Below, one piece after another: positions 1-5,504 of a stretch of DNA of 10,487 nucleotides. Position 1 is the first letter of the stretch. The number at the start of each line of letters is the position of its first letter. The stretch spans positions 1-10,487 of the forward strand of contig SIAT01000050.1 of the NCBI GenBank assembly GCA_009691645.1, in the 5' to 3' direction. The notes below the pieces were generated by a model. That model was not told where the DNA came from and did no database searches. It saw only the letters and a list, made by a program, of their open reading frames with translations. The translations under genes were made by a program, and so were the position numbers. This DNA comes from Pedosphaera sp. (GTDB lineage: Bacteria; Verrucomicrobiota; Verrucomicrobiia; Limisphaerales; SIAT01).

Positions 1-1
1 T

Positions 2-94
2 GGCGGTGCCGGTCCCGGCGCAGCCGCACCCGCAGCCGGCGCTGCCGCCGCTCCTGCCGCAGGCGGCGGTCGCGGCGCTGCACCCACTGGCCCG
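2..94 (+). repeat. Ala/Gly/Pro low-complexity coding tract
   Basis: This stretch is built almost wholly from GCN, GGN and CCN codons and encodes an Ala-Gly-Pro run ending in GGGRGAAPTGPS. It sits just before the helix that precedes the nucleophile elbow of the esterase. Similar tracts occur in the second esterase (near residues 36-70) and in the xylanase (residues 139-180). It is most likely a flexible insert or linker, and a site prone to replication slippage. Confidence 0.7.
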
Positions 95-514
95 AGCTAC
101 ATGGAAAAAGATCTCCTCGGTTACGTGCTGCCCTATGTCGAAAAGGAATTCCGCGTGATCAAAGACCAGAAGTCCCGCGCCATCATGGGCTACTCCATGG
201 GCGGCGGCCACAGCACCACGATCGGTTTCGGACACCCCGAGTTGTTCGCCGTGGTCGGCGGCTTCAGCGGCTACAGCCGGCCGTCGGCCGAACCGCTCCT
301 CGCCGACCCGGCCAAGGCGAACCAGAATTACAAGATCATCTTCATCGGCTCGGGGACGGAAGATAACGCGGTCAACGGCGGGCGCACCCTGCACCAAGCG
401 TTCACGGAAAAAGGCGTGAAGCACATCTGGAGCGAAGATCCCGGGTATGGCCACGACTACCAGATCTGGCGCATTTACCTGCACACCCTGCTGCAAAAAA
501 CATTTCGGGACTGA
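2..514 (+). CDS. CE1-type (feruloyl/acetyl-xylan-like) esterase, C-terminal part
   Basis: The 5' end lies outside the window; the frame is open from base 2 and gives 170 residues. This is the C-terminal half of an alpha/beta-hydrolase of the esterase D / enterochelin-esterase-like superfamily, to which the feruloyl esterase domains of xylanases Y and Z belong. Visible residues 1-31 are almost only Ala, Gly and Pro, a linker or insert. Catalytic elements follow in the usual order: nucleophile elbow GYSMGG (Ser at visible residue 65), acid in GSGTEDN (Asp ~121), and His ~151 in GYGHDYQIWR, which matches the GHxxxxWR-type ending of this family. The protein stops about 15 residues later, as expected. 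Its probable role is hydrolysis of ester-linked acyl groups on plant polysaccharide; the GH10 xylanase 3 kb downstream fits this. Exact substrate, N-terminus and signal peptide cannot be seen. Family call is firm, substrate inferred. Confidence 0.85.
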   Translation, partial: GGAGPGAAAPAAGAAAAPAAGGGRGAAPTGPSYMEKDLLGYVLPYVEKEFRVIKDQKSRAIMGYSMGGGHSTTIGFGHPELFAVVGGFSGYSRPSAEPLLADPAKANQNYKIIFIGSGTEDNAVNGGRTLHQAFTEKGVKHIWSEDPGYGHDYQIWRIYLHTLLQKTFRD

Positions 515-835
515 ACGTCATCGGCGCGATCAAAACCACGAAGACCGCGGCCGCGATGTGAGGCCGTAGCGGGCCACTTTGTCGAGGATGCGGTCCTCCT
601 CCTGCGGTCCATCGCATCGCACGGCAGCACCGGGAGTCCAGTGTCGCGGGGCTCCAATTTTGGGGTGGCGAACTGAGGCGATTTCCTCGGATGAAAGTGG
701 CTGCCCGATTGATTTCCAGCCTGCCACGCCCGGTCCACTCCCAGGGCCGGGCACCCATACCGTCGAAAAACTATCTTGGGCGTAAGAAAAGACCCGCGAC
801 GCGCTACTAATAGCGTCAGAAACAATGAATTCTGA
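515..835. other. Intergenic stretch with no convincing gene
   Basis: No frame in this 321-bp gap gives a recognisable protein. The minus strand is open from an ATG at 856 down to a TGA at 530 (108 codons, containing SSEEIASVRHPKIG and ending SRPRSSWF). The plus strand is open at 579-785. GC-rich DNA often leaves overlapping frames open like this, so neither is called. Local structure includes a 10-bp CGCGGCCGCG palindrome at 546-555, a GCCCGG/CCGGGC inverted repeat (728-733 and 747-752), and a small hairpin CGCTA-CTAA-TAGCG at 802-815. None has a T-run that would make a strong terminator. The stretch could be decayed coding DNA or a dispersed intergenic repeat; a genome-wide self-comparison would tell. 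Confidence 0.4.
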
Positions 836-967
836 ACAGAGCGGGTCAGTTCCCATGATGTCGCCGGACGCACGATCTACCAAGTGGAGCGCGTCGAGGT
901 TGGCATCGAGCTGGTGCCGGACACCTTCACGCTCCAGTCTTCCACCGAGTCGGGTCGAAGAAATTAA
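836..967 (+). pseudogene. C-terminal fossil of an unidentified protein (LolA-like end?)
   Basis: Frame 2 runs from just after a TGA (833-835) to a TAA at 965-967. It encodes about 43 residues including VAGRTIYQVERVEVGIEL followed by VPDTFTLQ. The alternating hydrophobic/charged beta-strand pattern and the ending in (D)TFTL look like a true protein C-terminus. Outer-membrane-lipoprotein-sorting (LolA-like) and related secreted proteins end in this style, but that match is from memory and weak. There is no start codon, no upstream continuation in any frame, and the TAA lies 4 nt before the sigma factor ATG. I read it as the surviving 3' end of a gene that once sat directly upstream of, and probably in operon with, the sigma gene. 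Alternatively it is a chance frame. Confidence 0.45.
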
Positions 968-971
968 AACC

Positions 972-1481
972 ATGCACGACAGCAAACGAGATCGCATCTT
1001 CGGCGAGTGGCTGGCGGGCCACAAAGGGATCCTCTTCAAAGTGGTCCACGCGTATGCGTTCGAGCATGCCGACCGCCAGGATCTCTTTCAGGAGATCACC
1101 ATTCAGGTCTGGCGCTCGGTGGACGCGTTCCGCGGCGAGTCCTCCGTGCCCACGTGGATGTATCGCGTCGCCCTGAACACGGCGCTCGCGTGGACGCGCA
1201 AGGAGGGCAGGCATCGGCGGGGCAAGCAGCCGTTCGAAGGGATGGAAGGCCTGCTCACCACGGAGTCCTCGGAGGGACGCGACCCGCGCGTGGAGTGGCT
1301 GTATCGGCAGATCGCACAGCTCAAGGATGTTGATCGCTCCGTGGCCCTGCTGCTGCTCGACGGCTTCAGCTACAAGGAAATCGCCGGCATCGTCGGCCTC
1401 ACCGAGAGCAACGTGGGCGTGAAGATCAACCGGATCAAGTCGGCGCTCGCCGGCAAAAGTTTGGAGAAAACAGCACCATGA
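972..1481 (+). CDS. ECF-type RNA polymerase sigma factor (sigma-70 family)
   Basis: A 169-residue protein of normal ECF length. Region 2 (about residues 14-82) contains the DLFQEITIQVW segment used for core binding and -10 recognition, followed by TWMYRVALNTAL. Region 4 (about 105-162) contains a helix-turn-helix, YKEIAGIVGLTESNVGVKINR in outline, near residues 134-154, for -35 recognition. There is no region 1 or 3, as is normal for the group. The ATG at 972 was chosen because the longer frame to 825 adds a serine- and arginine-rich leader unlike any sigma factor, and the family's N-terminus starts close to residue 1 here. The ribosome site is weak (GAAG about 11 nt upstream). The stop overlaps the next gene by ATGA, so the two are coupled. 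It probably redirects polymerase to an envelope or polymer-use regulon; the target genes cannot be read from the sequence. Confidence 0.92.
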   Translation: MHDSKRDRIFGEWLAGHKGILFKVVHAYAFEHADRQDLFQEITIQVWRSVDAFRGESSVPTWMYRVALNTALAWTRKEGRHRRGKQPFEGMEGLLTTESSEGRDPRVEWLYRQIAQLKDVDRSVALLLLDGFSYKEIAGIVGLTESNVGVKINRIKSALAGKSLEKTAP

Positions 1482-2131
1482 ACCTCGACGAATTAATGAC
1501 GGTGTGGAAATCGCAGGACGCGGCTCCGTTGCATGACGTGAACAAAACCCTGCTTCATCTGGCGCTGCGGCAGGATGAGGCGAAGCTGCAGAAGAAGCGG
1601 CGCAGAGATAGATGGATCGTCTACGTCTTTGGCGCGGGAGTCGTCGCCAGCATGGCGGTTTTCTTCGCCATGATGATCTATTTCCGCGGACATCGGCCGG
1701 AAAGAGTGGTGACCGGTTGGGATCTCGCCCTTCCGATCGTCGGCGCGGCCGCGGCCCTGCTCGCGGGGGGCGCGATGTATGTGGGCCACCGCGCGCAGGC
1801 GCGGCGCGAGCAACGCTTTGGCGAGTCGCTTCGAGATCAACTCAACCGGAGTATCGCGCAGCTCGATGACCGAGCGACGCAGGCCCACGCGACGCTGGCC
1901 AGTGTGCTGCTGGGGGGAATCGGAGGGACAGCCATCCTCCTCCTAGGCTATCGGGTCAACGAGAAGCCCTTCAGCGACGATGGCTATATGCTCGTCAGCA
2001 CGATTTTGATATGCGTCGTTTTGCCTGTGGCGGCCGGCGTCTGGGACGTCCGGCGCCAGGCACGGGATGTTGTGTTGCCGCGCAAGCGCCGGCTGGAGGC
2101 GTTGCTGAAGGAACTCGACGGCCAGGAATAG
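1478..2131 (+). CDS. Four-TM membrane protein, putative sigma-factor partner (anti-sigma)
   Basis: A 217-residue protein that begins inside the sigma gene (ATGA overlap); GGAG at 1463-1466 lies 11 nt upstream of the start. The N-terminal 45 residues are polar, begin MNLDELMTVWKSQ and end in a basic cluster (KKRRRDR), so they probably face the cytoplasm. Four hydrophobic segments follow, near residues 46-69, 81-103, 138-158 and 170-189. An intervening cytoplasmic, coiled-coil-like charged stretch spans 104-136, and the basic C-terminal tail again looks cytoplasmic. There is no zinc-binding HxxxCxxC motif of classical ZAS anti-sigma factors. Small membrane proteins with this style of N-terminus often follow ECF sigma genes in Verrucomicrobiota, Acidobacteriota and Bacteroidota. 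A role in holding or sensing for the sigma factor is inferred from coupling alone; biochemical function is unknown. Confidence 0.75.
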   Translation: MNLDELMTVWKSQDAAPLHDVNKTLLHLALRQDEAKLQKKRRRDRWIVYVFGAGVVASMAVFFAMMIYFRGHRPERVVTGWDLALPIVGAAAALLAGGAMYVGHRAQARREQRFGESLRDQLNRSIAQLDDRATQAHATLASVLLGGIGGTAILLLGYRVNEKPFSDDGYMLVSTILICVVLPVAAGVWDVRRQARDVVLPRKRRLEALLKELDGQE

Positions 2132-2177
2132 CCCGGCTGGGCAGTGGTCAGTTTGGATCCGGACGCTTAGGTCTGTT

Positions 2178-2192
2178 AGCCCGCGCCGGGCT
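2178..2192. terminator. Possible bidirectional terminator hairpin between convergent genes
   Basis: AGCCCG-CGC-CGGGCT forms a 6-bp, all but one G:C stem with a 3-nt loop in the 60-bp gap between the sigma-partner gene (plus) and the esterase (minus). It overlaps the first base of the esterase stop triplet (2192-2194). On the plus strand it is followed by TACTTTGT, only mildly T-rich. On the minus strand no T-run follows, so intrinsic termination would be weak. The convergent position is the main support. Confidence 0.4.
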
Positions 2193-3358
2193 TACTTTGT
2201 CGCGGGTTTGTAGTCCAGCCAGAGCCACTCCAACGCCGGAGCCAAAGACATTGCGCGGACCGGGCGATCCACATGGCCAGCTTCCCTGGCATAGACGAAT
2301 TGGTAGGGATAGCCCTTCGCCTTCAGCACCTCGGCCATGCGCAGGTTGGCGAACACCCAGTTGCGCATGCTGGCACCAGACGAGTTGGCTCCGTTGTCGT
2401 TTTGCCCGACTTCCAACCAGAGACGCAGCGGTTTGTTCGGCGTGGTCTTGGGGATGAAGTTCTCGTGATATTCCCACGCGCCGTGCGGGGCCGCGACGGC
2501 GTCGTTGCGCAGGTTGACGAAGGTGCCGGAGAAAGCGAGCACGCGGCGGTAAAGCTCGGGATGGAACCATGCCATTGAAAGCGCGGCTGCGGCACCGGAG
2601 CTGCCGCCCAGCGTGGCGCGGGCGGCGGGATCCTTGGAGAAGGTCACGTTGTATTTCTGCGCGACCGCCGGCAAAATCTCCGCCTCGACAAATTCGGCGA
2701 ACTTGCCGGAGACGGTGTCGTATTCGAGGCTGCGCTGACTGCTGGGCATGACCATGACGGCGACCATTAGGGGCAGGCGCTTGTCGGCGATCATGTTGTC
2801 CAGAATCGTCGGCAGGTAGGGCGCGGGTTTGTTGTCGTGCATGCCCATCGCGTCGTGACAGAAGAGCAGTGGCGCGGGTGTGCCGGGAACGTATTGGGCC
2901 GGGATGTAAACGTTGACCTCGCGGTTGGTTGAGCTGCCGCCGCGACCTGCGCTGGGTGGATAAAATTTACTATCGGCGAGGCTTATGTGGAACGTCTCGA
3001 CCTTGCCCTTGGGGACGTTGTCGCGGGGCGCGTTTTCGGGAGCGGGCGTGTACGGCGGCGACATGGAATAGTCGCCGTTGCCGACGCCGGGTTTCCACGG
3101 TGGCAGGTCGGCGAGCTTGGCGATGGCGGCCTGGTCCTCGGCAGTCATCGGGGCGCCGCCCCGGCCGCCGCCGCGCCGCGCACCAGGCCCAGGAACTTGG
3201 CCGGGCTGCTGTCCCGGCGCAGCAGGGGTTTGTGCGGTGGCACCGGGCGCTTGCTGTGTAGCTCGCGTCGCGTCAGCCGCGAGCAGCGGATGAGCAATCG
3301 GGGGCAATGAGAGCACAAGGGCGAATGCGACAAGAGCGGAGAGTGTTTTGGGTGTCAT
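2192..3358 (-). CDS. Secreted esterase, enterochelin-esterase/CE1-like alpha/beta-hydrolase
   Basis: A 388-residue protein. Residues 1-28 form a Sec signal peptide (MTPK, hydrophobic core, cleavage probably after LLA near residue 27). A Pro/Gln/Ala/Gly/Arg-rich linker spans about 34-70 (includes GARRGGGRGGAP). The catalytic domain runs from about 118 to 385. It opens with the ETFHISLADS...REVNVYIPAQY strand pair typical of Fes-like and CE1 esterases. The nucleophile elbow is GGSSG (Ser253). The likely acid is Asp321 in EVGQNDNG and the base His362 in REAGHVDRP. It probably deacylates plant-polymer esters outside the cytoplasm, working with the divergent xylanase. It is not a recent duplicate of the 1-514 esterase: the elbow (GGSSG versus GYSMGG) and the His motif differ clearly. 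The ATG at 3358 gives a clean signal peptide; no good Shine-Dalgarno precedes it. Fold is certain, substrate inferred. Confidence 0.85.
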   Translation of the reverse strand: MTPKTLSALVAFALVLSLPPIAHPLLAADATRATQQAPGATAQTPAAPGQQPGQVPGPGARRGGGRGGAPMTAEDQAAIAKLADLPPWKPGVGNGDYSMSPPYTPAPENAPRDNVPKGKVETFHISLADSKFYPPSAGRGGSSTNREVNVYIPAQYVPGTPAPLLFCHDAMGMHDNKPAPYLPTILDNMIADKRLPLMVAVMVMPSSQRSLEYDTVSGKFAEFVEAEILPAVAQKYNVTFSKDPAARATLGGSSGAAAALSMAWFHPELYRRVLAFSGTFVNLRNDAVAAPHGAWEYHENFIPKTTPNKPLRLWLEVGQNDNGANSSGASMRNWVFANLRMAEVLKAKGYPYQFVYAREAGHVDRPVRAMSLAPALEWLWLDYKPATK

Positions 3359-3560
3359 GCAGGTTGGCCGAGGCTAAACTTTTGTGCGGGTTGCTCAACA
3401 TTTTTGTGGTGTTCCGTTTTCCAAAAGCATTTTTGAAAGATATTGCAGAACGCGGCTCCTTCAGTCAGTTTTTACCAATCAGCCGACAACCAACTTTGAC
3501 AGGTCTGGACGCCCATCGCATGGCAGGAGGATTACTAAAAAGTTAACGACCAACATCAAA
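3359..3560. promoter_or_regulatory. Divergent control region between esterase and xylanase
   Basis: These 202 bp are clearly AT-richer than the flanking genes and must hold the promoters of both divergent genes. I see an imperfect dyad at 3419-3438 and a compact GTTG-CT-CAAC dyad at 3390-3399. A TTGACA at 3496-3501 looks like a -35 box but has no acceptable -10 box about 17 bp later. An AGGAGG at 3525-3530 lies 30 nt before the xylanase ATG, too far to serve it directly. Open frames through here lack protein-like content. Confidence 0.5.
3419..3438. promoter_or_regulatory. Operator-like dyad
   Basis: TTCCAAAAGCATTTTTGAAA has a perfect CAAAA/TTTTG inner repeat around a 4-nt centre, flanked by a TT/AA pair with one mismatch between, so 7 of 10 positions pair. 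It lies about 60 bp before the esterase start and about 120 bp before the xylanase start, where one regulator could control both. No regulator gene of a matching family is in the window. AT-tracts can form dyads by chance. Confidence 0.35.
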
Positions 3561-4832
3561 ATGAAAACTCAAATCCCCCACCGCAAGTCATACGTCGGCT
3601 TGCTCACCGTGGCGTTGCTTGCGATTGGCGCGACCGCTCAATCCGCCGACCGACTCGCCCTCAAGGAGGTCTATAAAAATTACTTCGAGGTTGGCGTGGC
3701 CATCAATCGCAGCGCTGCCACCGGGACCGCCGGTGGGGCCAACCGAAACCAGGAGCAGGTGAACAGCGACGTCGCTCTCGTCAAGGAACAGTTCAACCAC
3801 ATCGTCGCGGAGAACGACATGAAGTGGCAGCTCATCCATCCACGGGAAGGGGCGGACGGCTACAATTTCGGTCCGGCCGATGCCTTCGTGAACTTTGGCC
3901 TGAGCAACAAGATGTCCATCGCAGGTCACACACTCGTCTGGCACAGCCAGACGCCCAACTGGGTCTTTCAAGGCACAAATCCGCCGCCTGCGACGGCCAA
4001 CGCACCCGCGCCGACACCTGCCACCGCGAATGAGGCCGGGACGAATACGCCCGCTGGAGGCAGAAGAGGCCGTGGCTTCGGCGGCGGTTTCACCGGACTC
4101 CGCGCGTCCCGCGAGGAATTGCTTCAGCGCATGCGGGATCACATTCATACTGTGGTTGGCCGATACATGGGCAAGGTCAAGGTTTGGGATGTCGTGAACG
4201 AGGCGATCGCCGATGGAGGCGGCACGAACATCCTGCGGAGTACGCTCTGGTCGGAAATCATCGGGCCGGACTTCATCGCCAAGGCCTTCCAATACGCCCA
4301 CGAGGCGGACCCTAATGCGATCCTCCGCTACAACGACTATGGATTGGAGAACCCGGCGAAAATCCAGAAACTCATCACGTTGATCAAGTCGCTGCAGGAG
4401 CAGAAGGTGCCGGTCCACGCGATCGGCACCCAGGCCCACCTCAACATTTCCACCGCCAGCTTCGAACAGATGGACCGGTCCTTGACCGAGATCGCGAAGC
4501 TGGGCCTGCCCATTCACGTCACCGAACTGGACATCAACAGCGCCCAAGGGGGACAGCGTGGCACGGGGGCCGACATCGCGGCCAACGCCGCCGCCACCCA
4601 GGGCGGCCTGGTCAGCGACGCCGACAAGAGGCTGGCTGACGCTTACGCGGGCATCTTCCGGGCGTTCATGAAGCATGAAAAATCCTTGGAATTTGTTACC
4701 TTCTGGGGCGCGAACGACGCGGTTTCCTGGCGCTCGCAAGGCCGCCCGTTGCTGTTCGACGGCGGCAATCAGCCCAAGCCCGCCTTCCACGCTGTAATCA
4801 CCGAGGCAAAAAAGGCCGCCAAGGCCAGGTAA
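3561..4832 (+). CDS. Secreted GH10 endo-1,4-beta-xylanase
   Basis: A 423-residue glycoside hydrolase family 10 enzyme that cuts internal beta-1,4 bonds of xylan with retention of configuration. Residues 1-29 form a signal peptide (MKTQIPHRK, hydrophobic core, ATAQSA). The TIM barrel fills the rest, with family landmarks in order: AENDMKWQ, GHTLVWHSQTPNW (to W134), WDVVNEAI with acid/base Glu214, YNDYG, GTQAHLN, VTELDIN with nucleophile Glu322, and FVTFWGANDAVSW then RPLLFD near the end. There is no carbohydrate-binding module or sorting tail. The oddity is a Pro/Ala/Thr then Gly/Arg-rich insert at residues 139-180, between strand 3 and the following helix (SREELLQRMRDH), where family members usually have only about ten residues. 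The ATG at 3561 gives the signal peptide; the frame is open further up to 3384, but that part is not protein-like. Start context is A-rich without a spaced Shine-Dalgarno. Confidence 0.95.
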   Translation: MKTQIPHRKSYVGLLTVALLAIGATAQSADRLALKEVYKNYFEVGVAINRSAATGTAGGANRNQEQVNSDVALVKEQFNHIVAENDMKWQLIHPREGADGYNFGPADAFVNFGLSNKMSIAGHTLVWHSQTPNWVFQGTNPPPATANAPAPTPATANEAGTNTPAGGRRGRGFGGGFTGLRASREELLQRMRDHIHTVVGRYMGKVKVWDVVNEAIADGGGTNILRSTLWSEIIGPDFIAKAFQYAHEADPNAILRYNDYGLENPAKIQKLITLIKSLQEQKVPVHAIGTQAHLNISTASFEQMDRSLTEIAKLGLPIHVTELDINSAQGGQRGTGADIAANAAATQGGLVSDADKRLADAYAGIFRAFMKHEKSLEFVTFWGANDAVSWRSQGRPLLFDGGNQPKPAFHAVITEAKKAAKAR

Positions 4833-5225
4833 CCGATTCGCCATAGCACGACACTTATGATGAAAGCAAGACCGGGATTGCTCATTTTGGCAGAATGACT
4901 CTTGGTGAGTGTGAATTGTGGAATTCGCGCCGCCAGTCGATCCTAACTACCAGATACTAACAGGCACCAGCGAACATCCGACCCGATCTTGCGGCCATCG
5001 CCGGCCCGAGGTTCCACCCTGGCGCGCTCCCTCCGAATCCGTCACCTACTCGTGAACGCTAGACACTACTTCACCGGAACGTTGCAGTTGTAGTTCAAGT
5101 GGTGATCCCCAAGTCTCAAGCCACCGCATCGTGAGCACAAGCCAAACATCTCAACTTTCCTTAGTAAGGGCCACCACCCGATAACGTGAATTGCGCCCCC
5201 TCAGGCAAGCCTCTGCATTGGCGCG
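4833..5225. other. Gene-free stretch after the xylanase
   Basis: Nothing here resembles a normal gene on the plus strand. A weak hairpin AGCAA...TTGCT (4865-4869 and 4878-4882) followed by CATTTT could aid termination of the xylanase transcript. The only protein-like frame is the short minus-strand ORF at 5066-5149. The segment could be a gene remnant or dispersed repeat. Confidence 0.4.
5066..5149 (-). CDS. Tiny ORF, 27 residues, function unknown
   Basis: ATG at 5149 to TAG at 5066-5068. The peptide starts MFGLCSRCGG and ends HHLNYNCNVPVK. The frame is open upstream to a TGA and adds GGAIHVIGWWPLLRKVE before the Met. Composition (CxxC, HH, a further Cys, aromatic residues) is more protein-like than the other frames here and could bind metal or be the C-terminus of a decayed gene. 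There is no clear ribosome site, no neighbour in the same direction nearby, and no family I recognise. It may equally be chance or part of a non-coding repeat. Confidence 0.2.
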   Translation of the reverse strand: MFGLCSRCGGLRLGDHHLNYNCNVPVK

Positions 5226-5504
5226 TTGAAGAATATCTCGAAAGAAGCGAAGGTCGGTTTTCAAAGGTTGTTTTTTCAAGAAATTGGCTATTTTCGTGAT
5301 GTTCCTCGGGGACAATGGCTGGAGATTCTCAAGAGAATTTGCGAAGAGAAAGTTGGGCGTTCCGGAGAAATCGGAGAGATTATTCAGGATCAGCTGTCAT
5401 CTCTTCGCAAGTTAGCGACTCCGTTCTCGATGGGAAACAGAAACCGCCGATGGACGCGACTTGCGTTCTGTTCGCCTTCCATGCACAAAGCACGCAGCCT
5501 ATGA
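5226..5504 (+). CDS. Hypothetical small ORF (92 aa) overlapping the transporter start
   Basis: A TTG-initiated frame whose TGA (5502-5504) overlaps the transporter ATG (5501-5503) as ATGA. The first ~65 residues are protein-like and helix-forming, rich in Lys, Glu, Ile and Leu (for example GQWLEILKRICEEK and GEIGEIIQDQL). The last ~25 look like an out-of-frame reading of ordinary DNA. The first half is visibly lower in GC than its neighbours and lacks their GC-rich third positions, so it may be foreign or a decayed gene. There is no recognised family and no good ribosome site. The ATGA overlap is suggestive but can occur by chance. Confidence 0.25.
   Translation: MKNISKEAKVGFQRLFFQEIGYFRDVPRGQWLEILKRICEEKVGRSGEIGEIIQDQLSSLRKLATPFSMGNRNRRWTRLAFCSPSMHKARSL

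Noticed and set aside
546..555. CGCGGCCGCG palindrome as a protein-binding or attachment site
   Set aside because: Short palindromes of this type are expected by chance in DNA this GC-rich, and no second copy or repeat pair was found.
825..971. N-terminal extension of the sigma factor to an ATG at 825
   Set aside because: The added 49 residues are Ser/Arg-rich and unlike any sigma factor, whereas a different frame over the same bases looks like a true protein end.
2011..2457. 148-codon plus-strand ORF running from the sigma-partner gene into the esterase
   Set aside because: It overlaps two convincing genes in other frames, crosses the convergent gap, and has no protein-like pattern.
3496..3524. 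TTGACA at 3496-3501 as a sigma-70 promoter for the xylanase
   Set aside because: At the right spacing the sequence is CATGGC-like, not a -10 box, so only half a promoter is present.
3525..3530. AGGAGG as the xylanase ribosome-binding site
   Set aside because: It is 30 nt from the ATG, and no usual start codon lies in frame at a suitable distance.
3384..3560. N-terminal extension of the xylanase to 3384
   Set aside because: It would bury the signal peptide behind 59 residues that read through the divergent promoter region.
3588..4844. 418-codon minus-strand ORF lying fully antisense to the xylanase
   Set aside because: It mirrors the GC-rich third positions of the GH10 gene, shows no family motif, and the plus-strand frame has every GH10 catalytic landmark.
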